This document shows, one piece after another, positions 1 to 8,404 of a stretch of 10,437 nucleotides of DNA. Under the pieces are notes generated by a model. That model made no database searches and was not told the origin of the DNA. It saw only the letters and a list, made by a program, of their open reading frames with translations. Position 1 is the stretch's first letter. Every line of letters starts with the position of its first letter. The translations under genes were made by a program, and so were the position numbers. The stretch is from Verrucomicrobiota bacterium. Lineage in GTDB: Bacteria; Verrucomicrobiota; Verrucomicrobiia; Opitutales; Seribacteraceae. The DNA lies in the NCBI GenBank assembly GCA_014382645.1, contig JACNJI010000355.1, forward strand, positions 1 through 10,437, in the 5' to 3' direction.

Positions 1-99
1 TTTGGGGCAGATGAACGCAACGCCGCTAGGAAAGCCTCGGCCGCATCCTGCCGCTAGGCACTTGCGTGGAGGACAAGCGCGGACAGGATCGACGCAGGA
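1..99 (-). other. Possible C-terminal remnant of ymdB beyond the stop codon
   Basis: Reading on the minus strand in the ymdB frame after its TAA gives 33 codons with no further stop, up to the window edge. The translation contains PPRKCLAAG near the middle and ends SGVAFICPK. YmdB-family proteins normally continue about 45 residues past the TGP motif, with a Pro-x-[RK]-F-x-V-A-x-G stretch and then a G-V-[LA]-[FV] strand. Spacing from the IG dipeptide to the GV dipeptide (about 32 residues) fits. Five cysteines in 33 residues is odd for the family. The similarity is judged by eye and is weak. The alternative is ordinary intergenic DNA. No other feature is visible here. Confidence 0.3.
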
Positions 100-750
100 T
101 TACACTTGCGGACCGATGGAGGAATGTCGCGGACCTGTCATGACGACGTAGGTCTGGTAAGCCGTGCCGGAGGGCAGTATGCGTTCGTCGGCAGTGGGGA
201 TATGGGTATGAGTTCCCAAGACTGCGGCCACTTTACCGTCCATATGCCAACCGAAGGCAACTTTCTCGGCAGTGGTTTCAGCATGAATCTCGACGAGGAT
301 TGCGTCCGTCTTTTCTCGGAGTTCCCCCACGATACGATCGGCCGTGGCAAAGGGACAATCAACGTTTAGCTTCATGAAACTGCGGCCGAGCACCGTAAAA
401 ACCCCGAGCCGAAAACCATTCTTGGCGACTACAAGGCGAGGACGCCCCGGATTACTTGAATGAAGATTGGCAGGACGACAAACGAGGGTAAGCCCATCGA
501 TTTCATTGTTGAAGTTCTTCTGATCCCAAACGTGATCCCCCAGCGTAAGGGCATCTATGCCGCAACCGAGAAGTTCCAAGGCGATCTTACCGGTAATACC
601 TGCTCCACCGGCGGCATTCTCGCCATTGGCGACAACCAAGTCGAAGTGATGCTCCTGTCGATAGGCTGAAAGTCGTTCCTTGAGAAAACGGCGACCCGGA
701 CGGCCTACGACGTCTCCGAGAAATAGAATTTTTCGAGCACTAGAGTTCAT
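100..750 (-). CDS. ymdB: YmdB-family metallophosphoesterase, C-terminally short
   Basis: The protein matches the YmdB/TIGR00282 metallophosphoesterase family, whose members hydrolyse 2',3'- and 3',5'-cyclic nucleotides in the cytoplasm with two bound metals. Visible motifs are [12 protein letters not shown] (Asp13), NGENAAGG (Glu44, Asn45), LGDHVWD (72-73, where most relatives have GNH), RPAN (92-95), EIHAETT (His156), [10 protein letters not shown] (His181, His183) and MTGP (204-207). It is 216 aa, against about 255-280 in the family. It ends at TAA nine residues after MTGP, and the usual TD[VAL]GMTGP appears as TYVVMTGP. The start ATG overlaps the stop of the upstream FG-GAP gene as ATGA, so it is the last gene of the leftward operon and probably translationally coupled; no Shine-Dalgarno sequence is visible. 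All metal ligands lie before the stop, so activity is possible, but a nonsense mutation or sequence error is plausible. Confidence 0.9.
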   Translation of the reverse strand: MNSSARKILFLGDVVGRPGRRFLKERLSAYRQEHHFDLVVANGENAAGGAGITGKIALELLGCGIDALTLGDHVWDQKNFNNEIDGLTLVCRPANLHSSNPGRPRLVVAKNGFRLGVFTVLGRSFMKLNVDCPFATADRIVGELREKTDAILVEIHAETTAEKVAFGWHMDGKVAAVLGTHTHIPTADERILPSGTAYQTYVVMTGPRHSSIGPQV

Positions 751-3056
751 TCTTGGTAATAGCAGAGAAGGCGATCGTGGACAAGGAGGACGAAATCGTC
801 GCGTCCATCCCCGTTCAAGTCGAGCACAAGACCTTCGCGTGGTTCGGATGCCCCACCCTTACGACCTTGGTAATGTAGGTTGGACTCGAACACGTGAAAG
901 CGAAGGACACTGTCCCATTGGCTTTTCTCATCGTCGAATCGAAGGAATTCCAAGAGGTGGCGAGTCGAATCGAGACAGAGGAGATCTAAAACGCCGTCGG
1001 AATCGAAGTCGCCGCAATCGACGGCGTCATGGGCAACGTTGCGCAAGTCGGTGGTGTAGCGGGAATGAATGGCAAGAACGGGAGTGTCATCGGTTTCACG
1101 GGTGGGAATTCGGCGGAAACCCGACTTGCCAATAACCAACAATTCGTGGGAGTCCCCAACTTTTCTCACAAGAAGGCGACGAATATCAAATTCACCGGTT
1201 TCAATGGAGCGTGCATATCGAAAGACTCCGTCCGCGTCTCGAGAAAGCGCTTCGAAACCTTTCTCGGCAGGCGAGTAGAAAAGGATTTCAGGCTTTTTGT
1301 CGCCCAATACGTCGATAGAGAACGGAGCTAGGATCTGTCCTTTGCCGGCGCGCGAGTTAAACTGGTCGAGTACTTCCAGTTTGTCGCCTTTAAGGGTAAA
1401 TGCGCGAACGAACCCGTCCCCGGTCACGAGAAGGTCTGCCTTTCCATCCTCGTTTACGTCGGCAAAACCGATGCGAGCGGGGGTCAGGTCGGCCAGCATG
1501 CTTTTTCGAATGGCCGAAGACTCGGCGGCATGCTCAAGCTTGCCTTTGCCATCCCCGCGAAGAAGAATAGCGGGATCTCGGGGTGAGAGGACGAGAAGAT
1601 CCATGTTTCCGTCGCCATCTAGATCGCAGGGGATGATGCCGGAAGGATCGCGTTTGATGCCTTTCAACTCGATTTTTTCGGTCTCGGTGAAACCCCCTTC
1701 ACCTTCGGGTAGGAAGCGATGAAGCGTGTAGTCGTAACGTTCCTTCGTAACCAGGAGAATTTCATCCAGGCCATTGGCGTCAAGATCGGCGCAGGCGGCG
1801 GTTACGGGTTCGTCCTCGAAAGTAAGGGCATCGGGAAATTGAAATCTCTTTCCAGCAAGGCATCGGGAGACGCCCACAAGTTTTTCTCCACTGCTAACCA
1901 AGACGAGACTCGCCCCACCCTTTTTGTGGAAGCGTCCGGCGGAGAGAGAGGAAATCTCGCTGAAAGATGGGAAAGTCGCTGGCGACACGAAATCACCATC
2001 CGCTCGCCCCTTGAGGAAGAGAATTTCCGCTCCGCTTGATGCCGCCACCATGTCGTCGATCTTGTCCCCGTCGAAATCAGCAGAGACAAAGGCAGCGCGG
2101 TCATCGCCGGAACTGAACAGATCCAAGATGAGAGAGGGCCATACGAAAGCTCCCTCGGACCTAACATTATCGGGGGATACGGAAAAGAGAGCGATGTCTC
2201 GGCTATCCGTCTCGATTCCGACGAAAGCGGGTTTGCCCTTCCCACTCAAACCCCGAGCCAGAAGGTTTACACCTGATCGAGATGACAGCGGATGAGAATA
2301 CTCGGGACCGAAACCCGATTTATCCCATAAGCGGGTACGGACACCGCGATCGTCTCCCGGGGCTTGGTAAAGCCAGTCATTGTCGCCATCACCATCGAGG
2401 TCGGCGAAGTGAAGCCCCCTTGAGCGAGGCGAATCATCACGATATAGAGTTGGTTGTCCGTCGGACTCTCTTCCTTTCATTCGGAAAACTTCCAAACCCT
2501 TTTTCACATGCGCCAAGAGTTCGAGAGAACCATCGCCATCGAGATCTCTTATGGCCAAGGTCCCGGTTCCCGAACGGAGGACACCGGTGTCGATCTCAAC
2601 CGGGATGCTCCAAGAATCGTCCTTCTCTCTGAAGCGGACGAATACGCCATCCTCCGCACCGCCGTACGCGAGGTCTACCTTTCCGTTGGCATCCAGATCA
2701 CCCGTCGCCAATGACGTAACCTCGACGTCGATTGACAAATTTTCTCGCTGATATGGGGCGTCCTCCAACACCGGTTCCCATCGATCGAATCGAGTCGAGC
2801 GGACGTTCTTCACCTTTTCGCCCGGCTTGCGGCGATAAAGGATCTCTATCCGCGAACGCTCATGATTCACGATGGCAAGGTCCACGAGTCCGTCACCGTT
2901 GATGTCGGAGGAGTGGAGAGATCGAGCATTCCAATCGATTTTCACCACTTCCGGCCCAAGAAACCGAAAGGCGGTTGAATTCCTGTCTTCTTTGGCAGAA
3001 AGTGGGAACCAGGCCAAAACAAAGATGGCCAGAGAGCAAAAAATTTTCTGCAGCAT
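747..3056 (-). CDS. Secreted FG-GAP/VCBS repeat protein (integrin-like beta-propeller)
   Basis: A 769-aa exported protein. Residues 1-21 form a Sec signal peptide (Lys4, hydrophobic core [13 protein letters not shown], cleavage near PLSA). The rest is filled with about eleven FG-GAP/VCBS-type motifs of the form D-x-[DN]-G-D-G-x-x-D-L, starting near residues 51, 120, 171, 219, 327, 424, 478, 533, 582, 683 and 746. In this family the Asp-rich loops bind calcium between blades of a beta-propeller. The repeat at 582 (DVLGDKKPE) is degenerate and probably does not bind calcium. No catalytic domain, LPxTG or PEP-CTERM anchor, or Por secretion domain is visible, so it is probably periplasmic or released. 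The start overlaps the previous stop by one base (TGATG). A role in ligand binding or adhesion is only an inference from the fold. Confidence 0.85.
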   Translation of the reverse strand: MLQKIFCSLAIFVLAWFPLSAKEDRNSTAFRFLGPEVVKIDWNARSLHSSDINGDGLVDLAIVNHERSRIEILYRRKPGEKVKNVRSTRFDRWEPVLEDAPYQRENLSIDVEVTSLATGDLDANGKVDLAYGGAEDGVFVRFREKDDSWSIPVEIDTGVLRSGTGTLAIRDLDGDGSLELLAHVKKGLEVFRMKGRESDGQPTLYRDDSPRSRGLHFADLDGDGDNDWLYQAPGDDRGVRTRLWDKSGFGPEYSHPLSSRSGVNLLARGLSGKGKPAFVGIETDSRDIALFSVSPDNVRSEGAFVWPSLILDLFSSGDDRAAFVSADFDGDKIDDMVAASSGAEILFLKGRADGDFVSPATFPSFSEISSLSAGRFHKKGGASLVLVSSGEKLVGVSRCLAGKRFQFPDALTFEDEPVTAACADLDANGLDEILLVTKERYDYTLHRFLPEGEGGFTETEKIELKGIKRDPSGIIPCDLDGDGNMDLLVLSPRDPAILLRGDGKGKLEHAAESSAIRKSMLADLTPARIGFADVNEDGKADLLVTGDGFVRAFTLKGDKLEVLDQFNSRAGKGQILAPFSIDVLGDKKPEILFYSPAEKGFEALSRDADGVFRYARSIETGEFDIRRLLVRKVGDSHELLVIGKSGFRRIPTRETDDTPVLAIHSRYTTDLRNVAHDAVDCGDFDSDGVLDLLCLDSTRHLLEFLRFDDEKSQWDSVLRFHVFESNLHYQGRKGGASEPREGLVLDLNGDGRDDFVLLVHDRLLCYYQE

Positions 3057-4822
3057 CAGTCTCCCTTCGGGAAAAGCTTGGCTTTCGATATGAATCCCCG
3101 CTTGGATTCACGAGTCCAGGTAAGTAAAAAATAGGGAAGGCTGGGAAAGTCCTTGTCAAAAAAGCTCTCGTCTTTGTTGGTGATTCCCAACTCCAATTTA
3201 AACTTACTATCTTCCAGAGCCATTCCGAGAAGTGGAAAGAGAAAATTCGACAAGTTTTCCAGATCGACGTAATCCCATTGCTTCACGCCCTTCGGGGTCT
3301 CTCGAAGCACGGCGGCTACGGAAGGCTCTTTCCAGAGACTTTTGCGAGATTTGTTCAAACGACTTATCACGCGCAACATACGAGCGCGATCGCCAAGATT
3401 GACCAACAACCACTTGGGAGTGACGGCATAGGAAAGGTCAATGCCAGTGCCTTCTGCTCCTCTCATGGATCTTACCGTAATTCCCTTGTGCTCGCGATCT
3501 TGAAACAATTCGCCTCCGGGAGCAATCGAACCCAACATCGTGCGGAGAGATCGATCAAAAACTTCGGAATCTCGTAGGGACACAGCGAAAAACTCGCTCA
3601 TCGGCAAGTCGCTCGGCTCGTCCAACTCTTCTCGGTCCAAGGGCTTGAGGTCTGAAAAAGTAACGAGTTCGTCACCCAGGGCACCCAGAATATCCTTGCG
3701 AACATTCACGCCAGCCTTGGTTTCGAATGCCTGAATCTGGGAATCGAGCAAAAGGTAAAGCGCCGGACTAACCTTACGCAAAATCTCCTCCACAATCGGC
3801 CAAACCGCTCCAAGGTCATATCGGGCTACAGTGGCAGTTGCTACTCCGGAGGGCACGAAAGAAACAAGGGGAGCATCACCGTCTGGCAAACGCATTAACT
3901 TAAGTAAACCTTCTCGCTCACCCATAAAGAAAGCCGACGCGATTTCCATTCCACCCTCATCGAAGTCCATTTTGAGGCCAATGCATTCCGCGCCTTCCAA
4001 GCCAAGGGCATCGATGATGCCTTTAGTCGTAACGCCGAACGGGTTTTCGGGAATCTGCATGTCTTCGGACTCCCCGACAACATCGAGTAGATCGCCAAGA
4101 CCCCGTAAATTGAGGAAGAATCGAACATCACCTTCTCCGATTTCCTCAAATACCTCGCGATAATCGGGATTCTCCACGATTCCCCCGGAAGGTTCGTCCG
4201 CGAGGCTTTCGACCAAGTTCTCAATCGCAGAACGACCACCGCCAAAACCGAAAATTCCATCAACGACAAATATTCCCATGCGTTTTTCTTCGTCTTCTGC
4301 TTTCCTGGAATCCCACAAGAAGAATACGGTCTCGTTGCCAATTTCTTCTTTCTCGACAAGCATGTGTCCTCCCGAATCCTTTACTTCTTTCTCAAGCCAT
4401 CGGATAAGTTCGTTCAAGTCCTCGGGGGTCATTTCGGTCTCAGCTAGAAGTACAACTTCGGGTAAACCATACTCGTCATCATCGTCGACCTTCAACATGT
4501 TCTCGATACCTCCAAACGCGAATGCCACTTGGCCTGAAAACTGTTCGCCAAAGTCAATAATCCTTTCGAACAACTCCTTGGAGGGGCCGTTCTCGGGATT
4601 CTCGGGAAAAGCCTTTGGCAATCGCTCACGGAGTTGCTTGATTCCGGGATGCTTCCAAATATTGCCGAAGGGGCCTTCCTTCAGATCCTTTTGGAGATTG
4701 CTCAAGTCGTCGACCTCCATGGTCACCCAAGCGCTATCGGGCAGGTATTCGGCAAGCTTGACTTTTGCGGAAAGAAGGGATGAGACCGTCAAGAAAGCAA
4801 GAGCGAAGGGGAAGTCTTTCAT
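3056..4822 (-). CDS. Secreted DUF3352-like envelope protein
   Basis: A 588-aa protein with an N-terminal signal peptide (MKDFPFALAFLTVSSLLSA, cleavage near residue 19). The mature part begins with LPDSAWVTMEVDDL (27-40), then a stretch GPFGNIWKHPGIKQL (50-64) of the kind seen at the N-terminus of DUF3352-type proteins ('protein of interest is small at threshold' style domains common in Planctomycetes and Verrucomicrobia). Around 361-387 the pattern F-x-x-K-x-G-V-N-x-x-x-D-I-L-G-A-L-G-D-E also fits that family. An acidic run (KVDDDDEYG, 111-119) may bind cations. It has one cysteine and no internal membrane segment, so it is probably periplasmic. Function is unknown. It starts 20 nt after the protease stop and its stop overlaps the FG-GAP start. 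The family assignment is by eye and tentative; export is better supported. Confidence 0.75.
   Translation of the reverse strand: MKDFPFALAFLTVSSLLSAKVKLAEYLPDSAWVTMEVDDLSNLQKDLKEGPFGNIWKHPGIKQLRERLPKAFPENPENGPSKELFERIIDFGEQFSGQVAFAFGGIENMLKVDDDDEYGLPEVVLLAETEMTPEDLNELIRWLEKEVKDSGGHMLVEKEEIGNETVFFLWDSRKAEDEEKRMGIFVVDGIFGFGGGRSAIENLVESLADEPSGGIVENPDYREVFEEIGEGDVRFFLNLRGLGDLLDVVGESEDMQIPENPFGVTTKGIIDALGLEGAECIGLKMDFDEGGMEIASAFFMGEREGLLKLMRLPDGDAPLVSFVPSGVATATVARYDLGAVWPIVEEILRKVSPALYLLLDSQIQAFETKAGVNVRKDILGALGDELVTFSDLKPLDREELDEPSDLPMSEFFAVSLRDSEVFDRSLRTMLGSIAPGGELFQDREHKGITVRSMRGAEGTGIDLSYAVTPKWLLVNLGDRARMLRVISRLNKSRKSLWKEPSVAAVLRETPKGVKQWDYVDLENLSNFLFPLLGMALEDSKFKLELGITNKDESFFDKDFPSLPYFLLTWTRESKRGFISKAKLFPKGD
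3057..3067 (-). promoter_or_regulatory. Shine-Dalgarno for the FG-GAP gene
   Basis: Minus-strand AAGGGAG (3067-3061) lies 4 nt before the ATG at 3056. It sits inside the last codons of the upstream DUF3352-like gene. It is the clearest ribosome binding site in the leftward operon and fixes this start. The neighbouring genes show little or no such sequence. Confidence 0.6.
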
Positions 4823-4842
4823 CTGAAAAAGAATGAGAGTTA

Positions 4843-5769
4843 TTAACGAGGAGCAGGATTGTAGCGAAATCCGGCATTTGGGTTACGGGGATCGAAAGCA
4901 AAAGCGTCGCGATTCTGCAGAAATGTCTTTAGAGTGCGTACGGGAATTGCAAAACCGAGTCCTTCCGCTCCTGTAGAGACAATTTTCAAATTGTTTACGC
5001 CGACCACTTCGCCGCGGTAATTGAACAGTGGGCCTCCCGAATTTCCGGGATTTATCTCAGCGGTGGTCTGTACGTGTAGACGGGATTGGATGATGCGGTT
5101 TCGTAGACTTACGATCCCTTCGGACACACTTCTCTCGAGACCTAGAGGATTGCCGATGGCGAAAACGCGGTCGCCTTGCCGCAGTTCCTCGGAACGTCCA
5201 AGAGGCACGGTGGCAAACGTCTTGCCCGTAGCTCCCTCGATCTTGAGCAAGGCCAAGTCGACGTTGCCCCCGGCAGCCACGATGCGAACGTTGTCGTAGT
5301 TGTCTTTGATCAGCTCGGTCTCAGTATGCCGAAAAATAGTTACGGAAATTTTGCGTTCACCCGCGATTACGTGATCGTTGGTGATCAGGTAGCCCTCTGG
5401 ATGAATCAAGAATCCTGATCCCAGCCCAACGGGAGTACGCACCATGACCACAGACTCACCTAGACGAGCGACCAGTTCTCTCAATGGTCGCTCTCTGGCG
5501 TTGGTGGTTTCCCTGAAGAGAGATGCTGCAAATGCATTGGAGGCGCCTCCGACCTCACCGGGTTGCTTATCTACCGAAGCGATTTCCGAGCGGGGAACAG
5601 TCAATACAGAAAATCCGAGATCCAATACCAGGTGATCCGGGTTTTCCTTGAGTAACTGACCGCTAACCGAGGCACCCGACTTCAAGCTCAGCTTAGTTTC
5701 ATCTAAAGCAATAAGGGAGAGCCAAGGTGAAGCCAGTATTATGAAATAAGAAATAAAACGAGGATACAT
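4843..5769 (-). CDS. HtrA/Deg-like trypsin-fold serine protease without a PDZ domain
   Basis: A 308-aa exported serine protease of the S1C (HtrA/DegP) type. Residues 1-21 are a hydrophobic signal peptide. Residues 27-67 form a small all-beta segment, L-K-S-G-x-x-V-S-G-Q-L-L followed by V-P-R-S-E-I, a pattern often found at the N-terminus of exported planctomycete and verrucomicrobial proteins. The protease domain spans about 95-285 with the full triad: His133 in TNDHVI, Asp171 in NVDLALLKI and Ser244 in NPGNSGGPL. GSGFLI (117-122), AIGNPLGL (204-211) and GLGFAIP (270-276) are further family marks. The protein stops about 30 residues after the domain, leaving no room for the PDZ domains of DegP or DegS. 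It probably cleaves misfolded or specific envelope proteins. It lies 59 nt after the TolB-like gene and 20 nt before the next gene, so cotranscription is likely. Confidence 0.92.
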   Translation of the reverse strand: MYPRFISYFIILASPWLSLIALDETKLSLKSGASVSGQLLKENPDHLVLDLGFSVLTVPRSEIASVDKQPGEVGGASNAFAASLFRETTNARERPLRELVARLGESVVMVRTPVGLGSGFLIHPEGYLITNDHVIAGERKISVTIFRHTETELIKDNYDNVRIVAAGGNVDLALLKIEGATGKTFATVPLGRSEELRQGDRVFAIGNPLGLERSVSEGIVSLRNRIIQSRLHVQTTAEINPGNSGGPLFNYRGEVVGVNNLKIVSTGAEGLGFAIPVRTLKTFLQNRDAFAFDPRNPNAGFRYNPAPR

Positions 5770-5828
5770 TGAACAATGCTAAGATGCACTCGCCAAGAGT
5801 AGCGAGGACAAAAAAGGCAAGCAACCTA

Positions 5829-7070
5829 TTAGAACTTGGGATAAAAGAAACTGACCTGAGAACAGTTCCCCATGTTTTTTCCACTAAGGGCTTGCGGCTT
5901 GGCTCCGACACCTTCCGTATCGAGAATCATTAACCTCTTGGACCCGTTTTTCGCACGCGATGTAAAGACAAGATGACGACCGTCGTTCAACCAACAGGGT
6001 TGCATCCCATCATTCGCTCCGGAAGTCAAAAATCGACTCTTTCTCTCTTGGCCGTCAAACAGAGCGACTTGAAACCCTCCACTTACTGCAGCCGAAAAGG
6101 CAATTTTTCCGGAATTACGTGGATTCCATGAGGCCTCGGCGCAATGTGAGCTAAGGTTTGTGGGAATTCGAGACAAGGCACCCGTACTCAGAGACACTTC
6201 GTAGAGTTGCGGCTTACCCTTGGCATCGGATGTAACAATCAATCGTTTGCCGTCCGGAGACCAGCATGGCCCGGACTCATTGCTTCTGTTGTTGGTTACA
6301 CGTTTTGGCCGGGCAGCGGGACTGGAGGCTAGCCAAAGTTCGGGATTTCCCGTAACCGAAAGAATAAATGCCACTTGCCCGGTTATGGGATTTTGAGAGG
6401 CACGTAGGTTGTTCCCCTTGTATTTCGCCACGGTAGTTATTCTGCCGTCAGTCAAATTGAGCAGGAAAACATTGTTGAAGGTGTGACGATTGCTGGTGAA
6501 TAAAATTCCGCGACCATCCGTGCTCCAACTGGCATTGTAGGTGAGTTTCTTGAAATTCGTTTTGGACTGAACGGAAGAAAGAAGAGCATTGCCGACATAT
6601 ATCTCTTTGCTACCGGAAAGATCAGAAATATAAACATATTTCCCAGAGAAAAAGCCGGGGGTTTTCAAGGTTTGAAACACTGCCCCATCGCAAGCGCGTA
6701 GCATCGCGGTTTGTTGATCAGCTCCCGAATAGGCCTGCGTCAAAACTGTTCTTCTGGGTTTTCCCGTGGATATGCGAAGAGATACACTAGTAGGAGCGAC
6801 GGTCTTAAATTCAAAGGAGTGGTGTCCTTGAGCGTTAGCAACCATTTTATAGCCTCCATGTAGTCCGAAGGCCGCACTAGCAATTTTTGCTAGTCCTGGG
6901 GAAGTATTACCGAAATCAATAAAGAATTGTTTTCGAGCTAAAGCCGTTTCGATAGGCGGCAACTCGATCACCGCGCCTGTACTCGATTGTGCCTGCACCG
7001 GCAGTGTGCCACAGAAAACTACACTGATGAAAACGATCAACCACGATTTCTCTAAAATACCAAAATTCAT
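5829..7070 (-). CDS. TolB-like periplasmic beta-propeller protein
   Basis: The protein has the TolB layout. A signal peptide (core LIVFISVVFCGTL, cleavage near VQAQ) leads to a divergent N-terminal domain. A junction follows that resembles TolB (A-C-D-G-A-V-F-Q-T-L, then GFFSGKYVYIS and KEIYVGN). At the C-terminus are PD40 propeller blades with WSTDGRGILFTS, WSPDGKRLIVTS, WNPRNSGKIAFS and WLNDGRHLVFTS. TolB proper works with Pal and TolA at the outer membrane; none of those partners is visible here, so this could be true TolB or a paralogue. Starts are possible at GTG 7097, ATG 7082 and ATG 7070. I chose 7070 (413 aa) because it gives a compact signal peptide, and a GAG lies 7 nt upstream; 7082 is nearly as good. 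It is the first gene of the leftward run and diverges from mrp. Confidence 0.8.
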   Translation of the reverse strand: MNFGILEKSWLIVFISVVFCGTLPVQAQSSTGAVIELPPIETALARKQFFIDFGNTSPGLAKIASAAFGLHGGYKMVANAQGHHSFEFKTVAPTSVSLRISTGKPRRTVLTQAYSGADQQTAMLRACDGAVFQTLKTPGFFSGKYVYISDLSGSKEIYVGNALLSSVQSKTNFKKLTYNASWSTDGRGILFTSNRHTFNNVFLLNLTDGRITTVAKYKGNNLRASQNPITGQVAFILSVTGNPELWLASSPAARPKRVTNNRSNESGPCWSPDGKRLIVTSDAKGKPQLYEVSLSTGALSRIPTNLSSHCAEASWNPRNSGKIAFSAAVSGGFQVALFDGQERKSRFLTSGANDGMQPCWLNDGRHLVFTSRAKNGSKRLMILDTEGVGAKPQALSGKNMGNCSQVSFFYPKF

Positions 7071-7140
7071 AACTACGCTCATTCTGTCCAAATACACGAA
7101 GCCGCAAGATTAAAACGACTTCACTTTTAATTTTGACCGG

Positions 7141-7161
7141 ATTGAGGGTGAAACGCTCAAT
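7141..7161. promoter_or_regulatory. Inverted repeat in the tolB-like/mrp divergent region
   Basis: ATTGAG (7141-7146) and CTCAAT (7156-7161) form a perfect 6-bp inverted repeat separated by 9 nt, midway between the divergent TolB-like and mrp genes. A TTGACC hexamer (7133-7138) just to the left could be a -35 element for mrp, but the matching -10 is poor (TCAATT, 18 nt away). The repeat could be an operator or chance. The rest of the 7071-7223 gap is AT-rich with no coding signal. Confidence 0.25.
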
Positions 7162-7223
7162 TATCAAGGGCGATTTTGTTTGCTCGTCTTTGGGTTACTC
7201 GTATGATCTTACCCCTTTTCAGC

Positions 7224-8312
7224 ATGGACAAAGAAATACTCTTAGGCGCACTAGAAAAAGTCAAATACCCGGGTTTCAGTAGGGATATAGTTTCCTTTGG
7301 TCTGGTTCGTGAGGCATCTTGTGAAAATGGGGTCGCGGTCGTCACCTTGGAATTGACCTCAAGTGATTCTACCGTTCCGGCGCAGCTTAAAAGGGAGACC
7401 GAAGAAGCCTTGAGTTCCGTCGACGGAGTGAAAGCAGTAGAAGTGAGCGTGGTGGTCAAGAAAAGCAAAGGTTCGAACTCGAACCAATCCTCAAAGACCG
7501 ACGAAGGTGGCGGGACCTCAAGCAGACCATTGCCCGAAGTGAAATACATTGTGGCGATCGCAAGTGGTAAAGGAGGAGTGGGCAAGTCCACTGTGGCAGT
7601 GAACTTGGCTTGTGCTTTCGACAAGCTGCTCCGAGAGCAAAACGAGCCTTACCATGGAGTTGGAATAATGGACTGCGACGTGTACGGTCCTTCTGTCCCC
7701 CTCTTGATCGGCGCATCCGAAAGACCGGAAGTTATCGGTGAAAACCTAATTCAACCCGCGGAGAACTTCGGGGTGAAGGTTATCTCCATGGGGTTACTTG
7801 TGGATGAAGACGTCCCCGTCGTGTGGCGAGGTCCCATGGTCATGAAGACCATTCAGCAATTCACCGCCAATGTGGCTTGGGGAAAACTTGACATAATGCT
7901 GATTGACCTGCCTCCGGGAACCGGCGATGCCCAACTTTCTCTTGCTCAAACTTTGCCTTTGAACGGCGCGGTTATCGTGACTACGCCACAAAAAGCTGCC
8001 GTGGACGTGGCCCGCAGAGGGGCTCGTATGTTTGAAAAGGTAAGCGTACCTTTGCTCGGAGTAGTAGAAAACATGAGCTTTCTGCTCGACGAGGAAACGG
8101 GGACCAAAAGATATCTCTTCGGAAAAGGTGGTGGACCTGCTACTGCGGAAGCTCTGAAAACCCCATTTCTTGGGGAGATTGCCTTGGACGAAAGGATTCG
8201 GCTAGGGGGAGACAATGGTATTCCGGTTGTCGTGTCGAATGCAGATGGTCCCGCAGGTAAATCCATCCGAAATATCGCTGAAAAGCTTTGGGGAATACTG
8301 ACTGCAGACTAA
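7224..8312 (+). CDS. mrp: Mrp/ApbC-type P-loop ATPase, iron-sulfur cluster carrier family
   Basis: A 362-aa cytoplasmic Mrp/NBP35-family protein. Residues 1-80 are a MIP18/DUF59-like domain, 81-105 a Ser/Gly-rich linker, and 108-355 the P-loop domain. That domain has the deviant Walker A GKGGVGKST (115-123), DCDVYGPSVP (150-159), WRGPMVMK (201-208), the Walker-B-like LIDLPPGTGD (226-235) and VENMS (281-285). Family members bind and transfer Fe-S clusters using ATP. The CxxC motif usually found just after VENMS is absent: the region reads FLLDEETGTKRYLFGKGGG. The only cysteines are at 33, 130 and 151. Cysteine-poor Mrp variants are known in other phyla, so cluster transfer is uncertain. I chose ATG 7224 because the DUF59 domain starts there; ATG 7203 and TTG 7176 would only add a hydrophobic leader. 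Shine-Dalgarno sequence is not evident. Confidence 0.93.
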   Translation: MDKEILLGALEKVKYPGFSRDIVSFGLVREASCENGVAVVTLELTSSDSTVPAQLKRETEEALSSVDGVKAVEVSVVVKKSKGSNSNQSSKTDEGGGTSSRPLPEVKYIVAIASGKGGVGKSTVAVNLACAFDKLLREQNEPYHGVGIMDCDVYGPSVPLLIGASERPEVIGENLIQPAENFGVKVISMGLLVDEDVPVVWRGPMVMKTIQQFTANVAWGKLDIMLIDLPPGTGDAQLSLAQTLPLNGAVIVTTPQKAAVDVARRGARMFEKVSVPLLGVVENMSFLLDEETGTKRYLFGKGGGPATAEALKTPFLGEIALDERIRLGGDNGIPVVVSNADGPAGKSIRNIAEKLWGILTAD

Positions 8313-8363
8313 GGACAAGATCAGTCGAAAGGCTACGAACGAGCGTTAAAGCTCTCTCAGTAA

Positions 8364-8390
8364 AGTCCCGGCAACATTTACACCCGGACT
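8364..8390 (-). terminator. rpmG: Possible rpmG terminator hairpin
   Basis: AGTCCCGG (8364-8371) pairs with CCGGACT (8384-8390), giving seven base pairs with one bulged C around a 12-nt loop. It lies 15 nt beyond the rpmG stop, between convergent mrp and rpmG. On the minus strand only a short TTTAC tract follows, so termination is weakly supported. Confidence 0.3.
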
Positions 8391-8404
8391 CGGAAATAAG
8401 AATT

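Noticed and set aside
680..2632. Several plus-strand open frames of 100-150 codons across the FG-GAP gene, rich in Arg, Ser and Pro
   Set aside because: They lie antisense to a clear 769-aa secreted protein with regular repeats, have no recognisable domain and look like shadow frames.
747..3056. DNA tandem repeats suggested by the many DGDG motifs
   Set aside because: The repeats are seen only at protein level; codons vary and spacing is irregular, so there is no recent DNA duplication.
4278..4826. A 182-codon plus-strand frame, Ser-rich
   Set aside because: Antisense to the DUF3352-like gene in low-complexity codons; no domain or ribosome binding site.
5789..5806. Hairpin CTCGC ... GCGAG between the TolB-like and protease genes, as a terminator
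   Set aside because: The stem is only 5 bp, and the T-tract on the minus strand comes before the stem rather than after it, so it would not act as an intrinsic terminator; the two genes may be cotranscribed.
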